Positions 22,351 through 33,297 of a stretch of DNA of 64,000 bases are shown piece after piece. How positions within the stretch are numbered: the first letter of the stretch is position 1; each line of letters opens with the position of its first letter. Location of the stretch: NCBI RefSeq assembly GCF_004379255.2, contig NC_056036.1, forward strand, positions 40,376,076-40,440,075, read 5' to 3'. Under the pieces are notes generated by a model, which was not told where the DNA came from, did not search any database, and saw only the letters and a list, made by a program, of their open reading frames with translations. A program made the translations under genes and the position numbers. The stretch is from Salvia splendens. Its lineage: Eukaryota > Streptophyta > Magnoliopsida > Lamiales > Lamiaceae.

Positions 22351-22571
22351 TTAACGTGACTCTATTTTTATGTTTTTAAAAATAAGTTTTTGGAAGTGAT
22401 ATTTATATTTATTTCAGAGTATATTTCTTTTTTGAATATCTAACTTGAGCGTCAGCTCCGTTCATAAAAGATTGGAGATGAGTTGCATTGGAGAATGAAA
22501 AGAGATTCGAAAATTTGAATTAATTCTGTATATAATTGTAGCATTAATTCTAGTCTTCACTCCACTTAAAA

Positions 22572-23828
22572 ATGGTGTCGCCGGACCACTCCCACTTCAC
22601 AATAGCGTCCACGTTCCGTCTTGGCGGCGCCGCTCTTGTGGCGTTCATGTTCATCTGGACCATCTGCTCTTCCTTCAATGCCACTCCCATCCCCCCCACC
22701 ACCACCACCCCCACTTTCACCGCCTCCTTCAGCCACTACGACTCCCCGGAGCGCAACTTCTACGACGACCCGAAGCTGAGCTACAGCCTCGGGTCGTCGC
22801 ATCCGATGAAGGGGTGGGACGAAAAGAGGCAAGAGTGGCTGAAGCAGCACCCCTCATTCGCCTCTGGAGCCCTGACCCGGATCGTGATGGTGACCGGGTC
22901 GCAGCCGGGGCCGTGCAAGAGCCCAATCGGAGACCACCTCCTCCTGAAGCTGTTCAAGAACAAGGTGGACTACTGCCGCCACCACGGCATCGACATCTTC
23001 TACAACAACGCCCTCCTCCACCCGCAAATGTTCTTCTTCTGGGCCAAGAGCGCCGCGGTCCGCGCCACCATGCTGGCCCACCCGGAGGCCGAGTGGATCT
23101 GGTGGGTCGACTCCGACGCCGCCTTCACCGACATGGACTTCGTCCTGCCCCTCCGCCGCTACGACCACCACAACATGGTCGTCTACGGCTGGGACAACGT
23201 CGTCCGGGAGAAGCACACGTGGACTGGGATCAACGCAGGAGTATTCCTCCTGCGCAACTCCCAGTGGGCCCTGGACTTCCTCGAAGTGTGGGCCAGCATG
23301 GGCCCACAGTCTCCGGACTACGAGAAATGGGGCAAAACCCAAAATGCATTTTTCAAGGACAAGAGGTACTCAGTGTCTGATGACCAGTCTGGCCTCATCT
23401 ACTTGTATCTAAACGAGAAGTGGGGGGAAAAGATCTACGTGGAGGAAGAGTACTATTTCCAAGGGTACTGGGCCGTGACTGTTCCGACTTTTGAGAACGT
23501 TACGGCCAGGTACACGGAGATCGAGAGGAGTGTGGCGGCGCTGAGGCGGAGACACGCGGAGAAGGTGAGCGAGGGGTACGCTAGGGTGTGGGACGAGCAG
23601 CTTAAGGGGAAGGGGAGCTTGCGGAGGCCGTTCGTCACGCACTTCACCGGATGCCAGCCATGTAGTGGGGACAACAACCCGATATATTCTAGCAAGAGTT
23701 GCGTTGATGACTTGATCAAAGCGCTCACTTTTGCAGATAATCAAGTGCTCAGAAATTATGGATACATGCACCGAGACATAAATGATCCTTCCATAGTCAA
23801 TCCACTTCCCTTTAATTATCCTGCTTGA
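22572..23828 (+). CDS. GT34 glycosyltransferase, tandem copy 1
   Basis: An intronless gene of 418 residues in the GT34 family (galactomannan galactosyltransferase / xyloglucan xylosyltransferase group; closest to the Arabidopsis GT6/GT7 type). It is a type II Golgi protein: short cytosolic tail, anchor at about 17-35 (GGAALVAFMFIWTI), Thr/Pro-rich stem, then the catalytic domain. The DxD metal/nucleotide-sugar motif is Asp180-Ser-Asp182 in EWIWWVDSDAAF. Other family phrases are VTGSQPGPC, KNKVDYCRHHGIDIFY and GINAGVFLLRNSQW, with a C-terminal TGCQPC. Donor and acceptor sugars cannot be fixed from sequence; galactosylation of a mannan-type hemicellulose is the best guess. High GC against very AT-rich flanks. 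Copy 2 is at 35556, a dead copy at 47664-56134. Confidence 0.9.
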   Translation: MVSPDHSHFTIASTFRLGGAALVAFMFIWTICSSFNATPIPPTTTTPTFTASFSHYDSPERNFYDDPKLSYSLGSSHPMKGWDEKRQEWLKQHPSFASGALTRIVMVTGSQPGPCKSPIGDHLLLKLFKNKVDYCRHHGIDIFYNNALLHPQMFFFWAKSAAVRATMLAHPEAEWIWWVDSDAAFTDMDFVLPLRRYDHHNMVVYGWDNVVREKHTWTGINAGVFLLRNSQWALDFLEVWASMGPQSPDYEKWGKTQNAFFKDKRYSVSDDQSGLIYLYLNEKWGEKIYVEEEYYFQGYWAVTVPTFENVTARYTEIERSVAALRRRHAEKVSEGYARVWDEQLKGKGSLRRPFVTHFTGCQPCSGDNNPIYSSKSCVDDLIKALTFADNQVLRNYGYMHRDINDPSIVNPLPFNYPA

Positions 23829-23879
23829 TTATGTACCTTTTCCTCTCCAATTTTTCACTATGTAATGTTCAAATTATAG

Positions 23880-24090
23880 CTCCAAATCAAATATGCAAAC
23901 TAATCCTTTCCTTTGCATATCTTGGGTTCATGCCATTTTTTAGACAGCTAGTAGTTATCTCTCCGTCCCAATGTGGTTAATATATTTGTTTGTACACTAG
24001 CTTTATGACATCTGTTGATGTAGTTTAATATATTTTCCTCAATATTTTGTTTTTCATTTTCCTAAAATCATTAAGTAGTATTTTCTTTAA
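23880..24090. other. 3' flank of GT34 copy 1
   Basis: AT-rich, with an isolated MITE tip (CTCTCCGTCCCAATG near 23959) whose partner end is missing. Confidence 0.4.
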
Positions 24091-24300
24091 GAGCGAACTA
24101 CAAAAACAATCTCTGAACTAAGGGTTTATTCTCCAGTTGTCACTGGTCTTTAAAATATCCCCAGTAATTCCTGAACTAAGGTTTTATTTCACCGGTGGTC
24201 CTTTTTTGCACTTTCATGGCAAATTTCGCTCGAAAACACCCCCAAAAGTGAGATAGGCATTTTTGTCCAACCACAGTTTCACCCTTTCAGACTTGTCACT
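24091..24300. mobile_element. Isolated Mutator-type terminal repeat
   Basis: It starts GAGCGAACTACAAAAACAAT and continues with a text similar in layout to the Mutator-like end at 28152 (GAGTGAACTACATAAAAAGT, then ATATCCCCAG about 60-70 bp in, then a phrase about cccaaaagtgagataggcatttt). No opposite end was found nearby. Confidence 0.5.
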
Positions 24301-24499
24301 TTCAAACTCAATCAGATATTATTTCTAATTACTTGCACTGCATGCTTATTATTTTTTGTATTGAATCTGTTAAGCATTGCATGTACTAAATGTTATATTA
24401 TTTTAAAATTATCTTCTTTTGCCATTTTCATTTGCGTTATTTCTTTTTTTTTCTTCATTATGTACTTGGTATATATTGGTTATATGGTGTGTTATATTA

Positions 24500-25122
24500 T
24501 ATTGCTAACTCACCCCTAAATTGCTAACTATAACTAAATAATATACATTGGATCATGAAATTAAGACACAAGATCATCCATTCATGAATATCAATACAAT
24601 GCACATAAAATGTCAATTAAGGGTATTAATATCAATTGACCAAAAGTTAGTTATAACTAACTTTAAAAAAACATCCAAAAACTTTAAATGATTATAACTA
24701 TCTCAATTTAAATTATTTTTTTACACAACTTATATCAAATTAAAGATAATTTTATAAGGATTCTAACGAGATCTCACTTGCATATTTTCTGATGTCAAAA
24801 TTTGAAAAACAAATCTTGAATTTTCGTATTTTTGACTACCAGTTCAATGTCAATATAACCATCATAATATGTCAATATAATATATATAAAATTTCAATGC
24901 TAAATTGTGTTGACATATTCAATGAATCGTATTGATATGTTTAATACACTATATTGACATTTTGATCAAAAATCAAAATTTTGGTAGTTTTCTTATTTTT
25001 TTAAATTTAAATAATAATAAAACAAACTTACACGTGGCAATTTGTAGACCACTAGATCTCTACTAATCTTATGATTTTAAATTAATTGTAGTTAGTAATT
25101 AAATGTTGAGTTAGCAATTGAT
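24500..25122. mobile_element. MITE with AATTGCTAACTCA inverted ends
   Basis: Left ATATTGCTAACTCACCCC and right (reverse complement) GGGGTGATCAATTGCTAACT are inverted, with a second inverted phrase TTACTAACTA / AACTATAAC inside. The subterminal GTGATCAATTG recalls the TA-flanked elements at 17.5-19.1 kb. Non-coding. Confidence 0.5.
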
Positions 25123-25546
25123 CACCCCATTACTCATATACGTGGCCTATTTGAAACATTTAATACGGAAGTCCGAGATTTTTATAAATTTTATACTATT
25201 TGAAACATAGGATAAAAAAACAAGAATCGTTAACATGGTGGCAGCAAAAAATAATCAATATCTCAGAAAAATTAAGATTAGAGTTCCATAATAAGAGGAT
25301 CATGTTTCCCATATAAAAAATATAATAACCTCATCAAAAACTGTAATTAAGTAATTAATTAACAATGTTAATTAGTTCATGACAGAATTACTAAACATCA
25401 AAGAACCACTCTACATCAACTGTTCACCAGATTAATTTAACAACAATCTAAATAAAACAGTAAAAAAATCAATACATTGAAAAGAAAAACTCTCATGTAA
25501 TGTAATGTAATGTAATGAATTCCCTAGCCCTCTAACTTCCCTCATC

Positions 25547-25860
25547 TCCTTCTGTGGAGGCATTTGATTGGCTTCTTCCTTTTCCTCTTTCTAACCATTT
25601 AAACTACTATGAAGGTTCCAAATGTTGTTCACCTGAATTTGCCGAACATATGAGGAAATTAAACTCAAATTGTTAGAGGAATTAATTTTAGGTGGTAAAT
25701 ATGTCAATTAATTCAGTGGTAAAGCTAATTGGAGCAAATGCTTGAACGCCATGTCGTGTTAATGTTGTTTTAGTTAACTCCAATAAGTTTAAAATCTTAG
25801 AATTCTTATGCATATATATTAGAGTAAATTACGAACAATGTATACATTATTTAAGGGTTT
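25547..25860 (+). pseudogene. Deleted duplicate of the heptahelical gene and its 3' flank
   Basis: 25547-25645 matches the end of intron 1 and the start of exon 2 of the gene at 8164 (source about 9808-9908), including the polypyrimidine tract, so it came from genomic DNA, not cDNA. It then jumps to the last bases and the 3' flank of that gene (source about 11355-11579) and runs to AAGGGTTT. The acceptor AG has become GG and a TAA interrupts the exon (ACCATTTAAACTAC). Nothing can be expressed from it. Confidence 0.85.
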
Positions 25861-26310
25861 CATATACTAACAAATTAACAATTCTAGTATTAATATCTTC
25901 ACTTTGTGAACTACCAACTTATTTTAGGTCGAAATTGATGTTTTCTTCTTGTTTTAAGGCCAAGCTTCGTCCTTTCTAAATTTGGGCAGTGTTTAAAATG
26001 TTTGAATTAAGCAATTGTCGTTTCGAAAAATATTACTACTTTCTTTTAGGTCCATTTATGTTTAATTATCAAAGACGATGTAGACTAACATTCTTTCCTT
26101 TCCATCACAAATGGTTTAGTACTTCTAGAGAGAGACAGTGTGTGTTACCAATATTTATATAATTAGGCAAAAACAAAAATCACGAATTTTGAGAAATTTG
26201 CAATTATCTCATTAGTCTCATAAAACGGGTGAAATTCCAACTGATATATCAACGGAATTATTACATGTACCAAATGGCATCGTGGGCTTAAAAAAAATAA
26301 ATCAAGTGTT

Positions 26311-26383
26311 GCTCTCGTTGAGAGTCGAACTCAAGACCTCCCGCTTACTAAACGGGTGCTCTAACCAACTGAGCTACGAGAGC
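26311..26383 (-). tRNA. tRNA-Thr (anticodon AGU)
   Basis: 73 nt on the minus strand without intron. The acceptor stem GCTCTCG/CGAGAGC, D arm GCTC...GAGC, anticodon stem with loop TTAGTAA and T arm TTGAG-TTCGACT-CTCAA all pair. A run of eight T follows the gene, a pol III terminator. Confidence 0.95.
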
Positions 26384-26645
26384 TTCTTGCAATGTTTGCT
26401 TCGAGATTTATTAATTCTCTTGTAAAATGGAGTACAAAAAATTAATTCTTCCATGTTTGCATAATGAAGAGTAGGATTACTATTACTTTACAAGCACGTA
26501 GATCACGTTAAAAAGAGATAAATTGACGAAAAATATTCTGAAATTTATTTAATCTGATTTATTTTGCAAATCTGAAGACTAAATATATGCCAAACTGCCG
26601 TTTTGACGTAATGGATGGAACTCCATCTTTTTACACTTTCTTAAA

Positions 26646-27105
26646 TCTATGAAGTTTATTTTAATTTTATGAAATAACATCTTAACATAACTTGATTTCC
26701 CAAATATTTCATCGGCTTATTTTAAAGAAATTAAACAAGACTTTAACCAAACGGACCATGGGATAATGACGACGAAGTTTATTTTAATTTAATGAAATAC
26801 TAACATCTTAACGAAACTTGCTTATCCAAATATATTTCAACGGCTTATTTATAAGAAATTTAATAGTAAGACTTTGTCCAAAACGCACCACGAGCTAATG
26901 ACTCCAATATTTTCTTGCAAATCGATTTTTAATATTTTGAATGAAATTAATGGTTTGTTGTTGTGATGTTAATTTCAATTGCACACGAGATTTTATTTTT
27001 AACCGTACTCATCGTCAACCCAAAATTGAGAGTGGAATTTAATCAGAAATACTAGTATACTACCGTTTCGTGCAATTCAAACATTGAAACTTGTTTAACT
27101 CCTCC
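26646..27105. repeat. Duplicate of 14926-15200, locally doubled
   Basis: Here the block beginning GAAGTTTATTTTAATTTNATGAAAT is present twice (26651 and 26774), then continues with CATCGTCAACCC and ACTACCGTTTCGTGCAATTC as at 15130-15180. Confidence 0.6.
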
Positions 27106-27785
27106 GGCTTGCCACGTAAGATAAATAATTGTGCCGGAAATTTATCAGGTCGGGTCAGATGAAAAATTTACACAGTCCAATAAAGTTCATGACTTTTCAT
27201 GCAATATTTAAAATTTACAGAAAAAACCAAACTATTTTGAAAGACAATTTGGCCTTTTATGAATCCGTAATGAAATTTATATATAACCATGCCACTCTGT
27301 TATAGTATATACTATAACTTATATTTGACATGAATGAGTATTGTGGAATTTTTAATATCAACATATCACATCTCGAAGTCAATATGTTGCACCAAGAATT
27401 TTGGGTATGTCCGAGAGTCACGCAAATTAATAGTGAGATTGAAGAATAAAATCAAATTGATGTGATTCAATAACCATGGAAAACGAAAAACATTTGATCC
27501 CACCAAGTTGGCGGCATGGAGTCGGGATCTTGTGATCACTTAGAGATCAGAGTTCAAATTCAGTTATTCGTTGGAAGACTTTCAATTTTAATTTAAGAAT
27601 TAAATAAAATAGATTAGTCAAATTTTACTGAAGAAGGATTCAGACACCCGTGGATAATAAAAAAATATTTAATCCCAAAAGCAAGTTAGAGTACAAAATT
27701 GAGAATTAACAGAAGGAAAAATCACACTATTGTCGGCGCCGTAGGCTTGCGTGTCCTGTGTAGACCCTCCCCATTGGCCCTCTGT
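27106..27785. other. Gene-free stretch
   Basis: No coding frame or inverted ends were recognised. A phrase near 27735 (GTCGGCGCCGTAGGC) is locally GC-rich but short. Confidence 0.4.
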
Positions 27786-27786
27786 A

Positions 27787-27850
27787 CTCCCTTTGTTTCT
27801 TAAATTTTGTCACAAGTTGATCGGGTACGGATTTTAAGAAGAGTGATGAT
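27787..27850. mobile_element. Left piece of a MITE, right piece at about 32318-32541
   Basis: CTCCCTTTGTTTCTTAAATTTTGTCAC starts the piece, after a TA. The matching right piece (TTTTAAGAAATGTAATAG ... GAGACGGATGAAG) lies beyond the Mutator-like element, so the MITE was split by later insertions. Confidence 0.45.
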
Positions 27851-28951
27851 AAACAACCAAATTTTGTACAATCAAAATAAGGTTATATTAATAATTTGAT
27901 GTATTAATTATATATTAAAATAATAAATATAGTAAGTGGACAAGTTAAAAAGACTTATTAGTCATTAACCTCATTTTTTATTTTTATATTTGAATTTCTT
28001 TTCTATTGTTTTTAAAATTTGAATTAAAGTATGCACTAATTATATTTATGGTTTCAAAAAAGTAAAAAAAATTATACACAAATCATAAATATATGACCGC
28101 AATATTATGCACTTTCCATGTACTATATATGCATTCATATATTTTAATTAAGAGTGAACTACATAAAAAGTCCCCGACGTTTCCAAAAGTTTCGCTCTAG
28201 ACCCCTAACAAAAAAAATATCCCCAGAAGTGCCTAACCTTCAACCTAATCACGAATGAGATATTTGTAGCCATTTTTCGGACCAAAAGGCCCTTTTGCCT
28301 TGAAGGGCATTTAAGACAATTCCATTCCCTGTCGCAGCAGTCCTGCTCTGCGTTGATAATTTACTTTTGCAGACAACAGTGGTCAACTCAATGTTGATGT
28401 GCACAGACTACCGTGTTCCTTTGTCTATAGTTAAGAGTGTAGTGTGAAATAATTTCTCATCTTCCTTCTCTCTCTTCACTTCCTTCTCGCAAAAAGGGTT
28501 CAACAAGGGATTCATTCGTCGTTTGAACTCTACCATATAACCATCAGTTGTAAGAGCCCAATTTATGTAATTTATTCTGCCGCACTGAAATTCCTCTGTC
28601 GGTTGGTGATTTTTATTGGGCTGTTATTGCAACGGAATTTGGGTGTATTCAATTCAAATTAGGGTTTATGGTTGTTTGGCTGGGTGGTGGTTTGTTTTTG
28701 GGATTTTATTTGTCTGTGAGATGGCGATGTTTGTTGTAGTCCGATCAATTTTGGCTTATTTTGTTGCTGAATGTGGCTGGATTTCGTAGCTGACGCTGTG
28801 CGTTTTTAATTTAGGTTTTATGTGTGGGGTTATGTTTGGTCGGCTGGCTGTGGGGTCCATTTTTATTTGTGAAATTACTTTCATAAATAATGACATATAA
28901 ATTAACTTGAATATGTTTGGGTTTGAATTTCCAATTCAGGTCGCTCTTGCA

Positions 28952-29422
28952 ATGTCTTCTTCAAGTACGGAATCGTTCGGTTCAAGTTTCAATTGGGATT
29001 GGCCTCGTCCACCGGTTGTTCTCTGTAGTCACGATGTCGCGGCCGAGCTGGTGACGTCTAGGACGTCGGCTAATACAGGTCGACGTTACTATCGGTGTCC
29101 ATTCTGGAAGGAAGACGATTGCAGATTCTTCCGTTGGTTTGATGCTGGTCTATCGCCAAGCCAAGACGCTTACTTTCAACGAATGAAGCTCGAACGAGAC
29201 AGGTTTGAAGACCAACTCCAATCGAAGAGTATTGTGCATGGTGATCTTGAAGCCAAATTTCGCATCAAAAGTGATGAATGTGCAGATCTGAAGGCAAAAT
29301 TGACCATGAAGACTAACGAGTGTGCAGGTCTTACTTCAGAACTTCTTAGAACCAAAAAAACGTCCCGAATGCTGAAAATTGTAATCTTATTTTTGTGCTT
29401 TGTAATTTTTTTCTTAATTTAA
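28952..29422 (+). CDS. GRF zinc-finger protein with coiled coil and C-terminal membrane helix
   Basis: 156 residues from the ATG at 28952, which I prefer to 28907 because a TTCCAATTCAG acceptor-like site lies between them. A zf-GRF domain occupies about 22-65, with likely ligands Cys25, His27, Cys49 and Cys57 and the core YYRCPFWKEDDCRFFRW. Residues 75-135 are charged and heptad-like (KLERDRFEDQL, repeated K-T/S-N/D-ECADL-type units), so a coiled coil is likely. Residues 141-156 are hydrophobic (LKIVILFLCFVIFFLI) and end at the stop, as in a tail anchor. The gene lies inside the Mutator-like element, divergent from its transposase. GRF fingers bind nucleic acid in other proteins; the role here is unknown. 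Confidence 0.7.
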   Translation: MSSSSTESFGSSFNWDWPRPPVVLCSHDVAAELVTSRTSANTGRRYYRCPFWKEDDCRFFRWFDAGLSPSQDAYFQRMKLERDRFEDQLQSKSIVHGDLEAKFRIKSDECADLKAKLTMKTNECAGLTSELLRTKKTSRMLKIVILFLCFVIFFLI

Positions 29423-29917
29423 TGGTACCACTTTTTTTTTCAAGCGATGAGGGGGAATTTTGGTAATAAGAATTTGAAGTTCCGCTGGCGAAATCTGATT
29501 CGAGAATATGGTTTTTGGAACACTGTCGTATGAACTAACACCTTGCAGTTTTTAGTTTATAATCACTTCCGAAGTACGCATCTTCTGTTGAAATAACACC
29601 CGACTTACAGAACTTTGTGTGATGTAGGTTATGGGCACTTGTGATACAGAATACACCAAAGTCATAGCAAAAGTTTTCCAAAAAAAACAGGCATTAAGTT
29701 TGACAAAAGCATAGTTAAAATACGCTATTGTTTACGACACACAAAATGCATAGTTAATACAAGTGTCTTCTAATGATGATCCCTACCGATCACCGAAGGT
29801 TATATCCGAATAATGTTTGACAAAAAGGGTTCGCATTCACCATTGTCTACGAGACACAAAAAATAAACCAACACAATTGCCTCCTGGCTGAGTCCCATAC
29901 TACGCAAGCGCGGGTAT

Positions 29918-31775
29918 TCAATCACGATCCCCTCGACGGCCACAACGTTGAGGATGCGTTCTGGTCCGACGAGTGCTAGTGCTTGGAGGAAGATTGTTAT
30001 TGTCCTACAAATATCACAAAAAATTGTGATTGTTAACTGGATTTTATAGAAAGTAAAAGTGCAACAAGGGTGTTGAAAACTACCTGGCTCGACCGTGTAG
30101 ACCGACGAGTGCTGGGACGTGAATCAGTGGGATTAGTCTACAAAAAACAACCCCGGTCAAATTGATTTTCCATGTTTATCAAAACGAAAGGTGATGGTGG
30201 TCATTACCTCCTGGCTTGACCGCGTAGCCCGACGAGTGTTGGGCCTTGGAACAGTGGGTGGCTCACTAGGATCACTGGGCTGTGAACTTGAATTCTGTCC
30301 AACTTCGGTCCGGGCATCTATACGAGGATCATTAGTGCATGTTCTTCTGTTATGCCCATCTTGTCCACACCGACGACACCTGAGTATAAAGGTTCGGCGC
30401 AAAGACTCAGAACCATTTGCATGCTGACGAACCTGTGGATCTTCACGCCTCAGTTTTTTTGGCCGTCCACGTTGCCGCTTTGTCCTAGGAGGTGCCAGTT
30501 CAAATCCAACTTCTGAGTTCTTCGGCCAATTATCCATCCCGTTGATTGGGTAGAGGACATTCTCGTACAATAGCGTCATGGTGGACCACAAATAATAGCG
30601 GGAGACATAGTTAGATACATCCTTACCATTCTTGTTGATTGTAGCGATGGCGTGAGTGCATGGGATTCCATTCAGCTGCCAAAGTCTGCAAGAACAAGTA
30701 AATTCCCGCATGTTTACTACGTACTGACCTGACGGTCCAGAGACTTGGTAAGAATCTTGTCCGTTCCATGTGGGTCTCCATGAAGAAGCCCTCGCCAAAT
30801 ACTTATCAACAATCTCTTTGATAACAGGCGGCAGGGCATGATCATACGTCTTGATCCACTGGCCCCTGATCTGTATCCTCTCCATTTGACTTGTCCTGAT
30901 CTCCTCCAACATGGTGACAATGGCCAACTCATGAGCAATTGCTATCTTCGAATTAAAGGTCTCGCATATATTATTGAGGATAACATCACAGTAAACATGC
31001 GGAGAGAAATAAGCCATTATTGCGTACTGTCGTTGTGGGCTTCGACCCGTCTTGCATATACATACCATTCACAAGACTTTCCTCTACAAATAGCACGAAG
31101 TCTTTTGCCATCATTTTGATTCACATGTACCGGGCGTCTCGTCATTATTGCGTACAGTCGAATAACCTTGAAAAAAAATTCTCTATCCTTAAAAAAATCA
31201 CCAGGCTTCCAATTTGGTAAATCATTTGTCAGCTTGAATGGGGTGTACTTGATACCCTTTCTACTTAAACCTTCCAAATCCTCTAGGTCCTCGAGATATT
31301 GCAGCTCATCGACCGTCTCTTGCTCGAACAGAGGGTTTGAGTCTGCCGAGTTCCTTTTCTCAACAACAGGGGAGTACTTTCGCCTTTTCTTGAACCCGTC
31401 GCTGCCTTGGTCAGACCCTTCTGCTTCGCCTGATGGCTCCTCAATCCCGTCTTGTCCCGCCACCTCCTCCGGCTGTTGTTCCCGACGTAACGACTCGTAA
31501 TACGAGGTAAACATTTGTTCATCACGACACATGTTGGCCAACGAGATAAAGTGGCCGACATCATTATCATCATCTTCGTCGTTACTGCCCTCGTTATGAA
31601 GATGACATCCGTCGGGAACATAATCGGCTGACGGACAAAAAACACTTTCATCAGCTTGTTGGGGTACATCTCCTACCACCGGTACGGGTTCTGCACACGC
31701 TGCTTCAGCTGGAGCTGGCTCTTGCACTTGGGTGGAAGCACCTGAGGACCCAGCTCGCTTCCTCTTAGGAGCCAT
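29918..31775 (-). pseudogene. MuDR-type transposase lacking the catalytic core
   Basis: The N-terminal frame (31775 to 31017) starts MAPKRKRAGSS, has an acidic region, then the MuDR DNA-binding domain (DREFFFKVIRLYAIM ... CEWYVYARR). The next frame (about 31060 to 30208) begins right at the region that normally follows the DDE domain (YFSPHVYCDVILNNICETFNSK), then has the SWIM finger (CSCRLWQLNGIPCTHA) and a CCHC knuckle (CRRCGQDGHNRRTC). The DDE domain between them is missing and the frame changes. GT-AG introns then join two short exons, 30084-30137 and 29918-30004, each repeating a TRRxTRSSQ-like theme. It cannot catalyse transposition. Confidence 0.85.
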
Positions 31776-32317
31776 TCATGCAATGGAGAGCAGGGAGAAT
31801 GAAGAAATGAAAACAATGGTTTGAGTTTTAAGGCGGTAAACTCCCCTTTTTGTTATAACTTTAGGCGGGAGTGAAAATAAGCCGGAAATAATGCTGATTA
31901 GAGCCGGAAACTGTATGCAATTTTTGAAACTTGTTTTGTTAAATCACGTAGGAAGTCTTCAACACGTGTTGCAATTGTATGGGTAGTCCACTGAACAGCC
32001 GCTGACGCCCCTGACAGCTGACGTGCGCCATCACATCACGCCATGTCGTCGCAGACATCATTGCAGAGCGGCCACTGCAGATTAATTGCGCTTTGACTGA
32101 AATGCCCTTTTAGGGCTGAAGGGTATTTTCGTCTGAAAAAACCCCATTCGTGATTAGGTTGAAGGTTAGGCACTTCTGGGGATATTTTTTTTTGTTAGGG
32201 GTTTAGAGCGAAACTTTTGGAAACGTCAGGGACTTTTTATGTAGTTCACTCTTTAATTAAATGCATAAATAAACCTTTTTTTTGTAATAAACTAGTTTTT
32301 GGTTGTACAAAATTTGG

Positions 32318-32541
32318 TCAGATAGATTTGTTGTTTTAAGAAATGTAATAGAAAATGAGTTAAAAAAATTAGTAGAATATGAATCCCACTTTTATATATT
32401 AGTTTTATAATAAAATGTGAGGGATAATAAGTTAGTGGAATACGAGGTCCACTACTAAAAATGGTAAAAAGTGAAATATGACAAATTTTATGGGACAGAT
32501 GGAAATGAAAAAATTTGACAAACTTTCAGAGACGGATGAAG
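32318..32541. mobile_element. Right piece of the split MITE
   Basis: It contains AGTAGAATATGAATCCCACTT and TTTTATAATAAAATGTGAG, text common to the MITEs at 7365 and 32975, and ends GAGACGGATGAAG before TA. See 27787. Confidence 0.5.
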
Positions 32542-32571
32542 TATTTTTTAATCAATAATAGTTTTCATTTA

Positions 32572-32801
32572 CTCCTTCCGTCCCAAGGTAGTTGGGGCAT
32601 TTCTTTTGGGTACAGAATTTAAGAAATTGATTTGTTAAATGTTAAAGTGGAAAGATAAAAGTAAAAGGGAGAACACAGTAAGAGAGATGACAAAAGAGTA
32701 AAGTAGGAGAGGGAAAAAAGTTTTTCCAAAAAGGAAATGACTCAATTAACTTAGGATAAACAAAAATGGAATACGACTCAACTATCTTGGGACGGATGAA
32801 G
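32572..32801. mobile_element. Stowaway-like MITE
   Basis: Ends CTCCTTCCGTCCCAAGGTAG and ACTATCTTGGGACGGATGAAG are inverted and flanked by TA. Related to 4670-4921 (GGAAATGACTCAA phrase). Confidence 0.8.
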
Positions 32802-32974
32802 TATTACTCTTTCCTAACTCATTTTTTATCAGTTTCAGTTCTAAGATTTTAGAAGAATGTGGGTCTTATTTTTTAAAAATAACTTTATACCTTATTCGCC
32901 CACAAAGAAATAGTCCAATTAGTAAATGGTAGGTAAGTAAAATATGGTAGAAATGAGAAAAATTAAATAAACTA

Positions 32975-33225
32975 CTCCGTCCGTCCTCCATTATTTGTTC
33001 ACTTTGGTTCTGGCATGAATTTTAAGAAATATAAAGGAAAGTGGGTTAAATAGTTAGTGGAATATGAGTACCACTTTTATTTATTGGTTTTATCGTAAAA
33101 TGTGAGTGAAATAAGTTAGTGGAATGCAAGACTTACTTACCATTTATGGTAAAAGTGGAAGTGGACAATTAATGGGGAACGGACGAAAATGACAAAATTG
33201 TGCAATTAATGGGGGACGGAAGAAG
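32975..33225. mobile_element. Stowaway-like MITE
   Basis: Ends CTCCGTCCGTCCTCCATTA and TTAATGGGGGACGGAAGAAG are inverted and flanked by TA. Confidence 0.8.
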
Positions 33226-33297
33226 TATGAAAGAGAAATTTTCTATTTTTAGAAGTGAAACTATTCTTTTTGGACATTCAAAGATAACAAAATGATA

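Larger units (their letters stand above)
28152..32251. mobile_element. Mutator-like element, 4.1 kb, 9-bp target duplication
   Basis: Both ends begin GAGTGAACTACATAAAAAGT and stay nearly identical as inverted repeats for about 110 bp, with weaker similarity to about 180 bp (28152-28325 against 32080-32251). TTTAATTAA is exactly repeated outside both ends (28143-28151 and 32252-32260). The element carries a GRF zinc-finger gene on the plus strand (28952) and a deleted MuDR-type transposase on the minus strand (29918-31775). Similar ends suggest a fairly recent insertion. Confidence 0.92.

Noticed and set aside
22566..23771. Several long minus-strand and alternative frames across GT34 copy 1
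   Set aside because: They are GC-rich shadows of the plus-strand gene; they lack domains and the true frame carries every GT34 motif. The same holds for 35550-36674 and 55497-56149.
27850..32318. A larger element with CCAAATTTTGTACAA ends enclosing the Mutator-like element
   Set aside because: The short inverted match (near 27858 and 32303) is within reach of chance in AT-rich MITE sequence and no target duplication was found.
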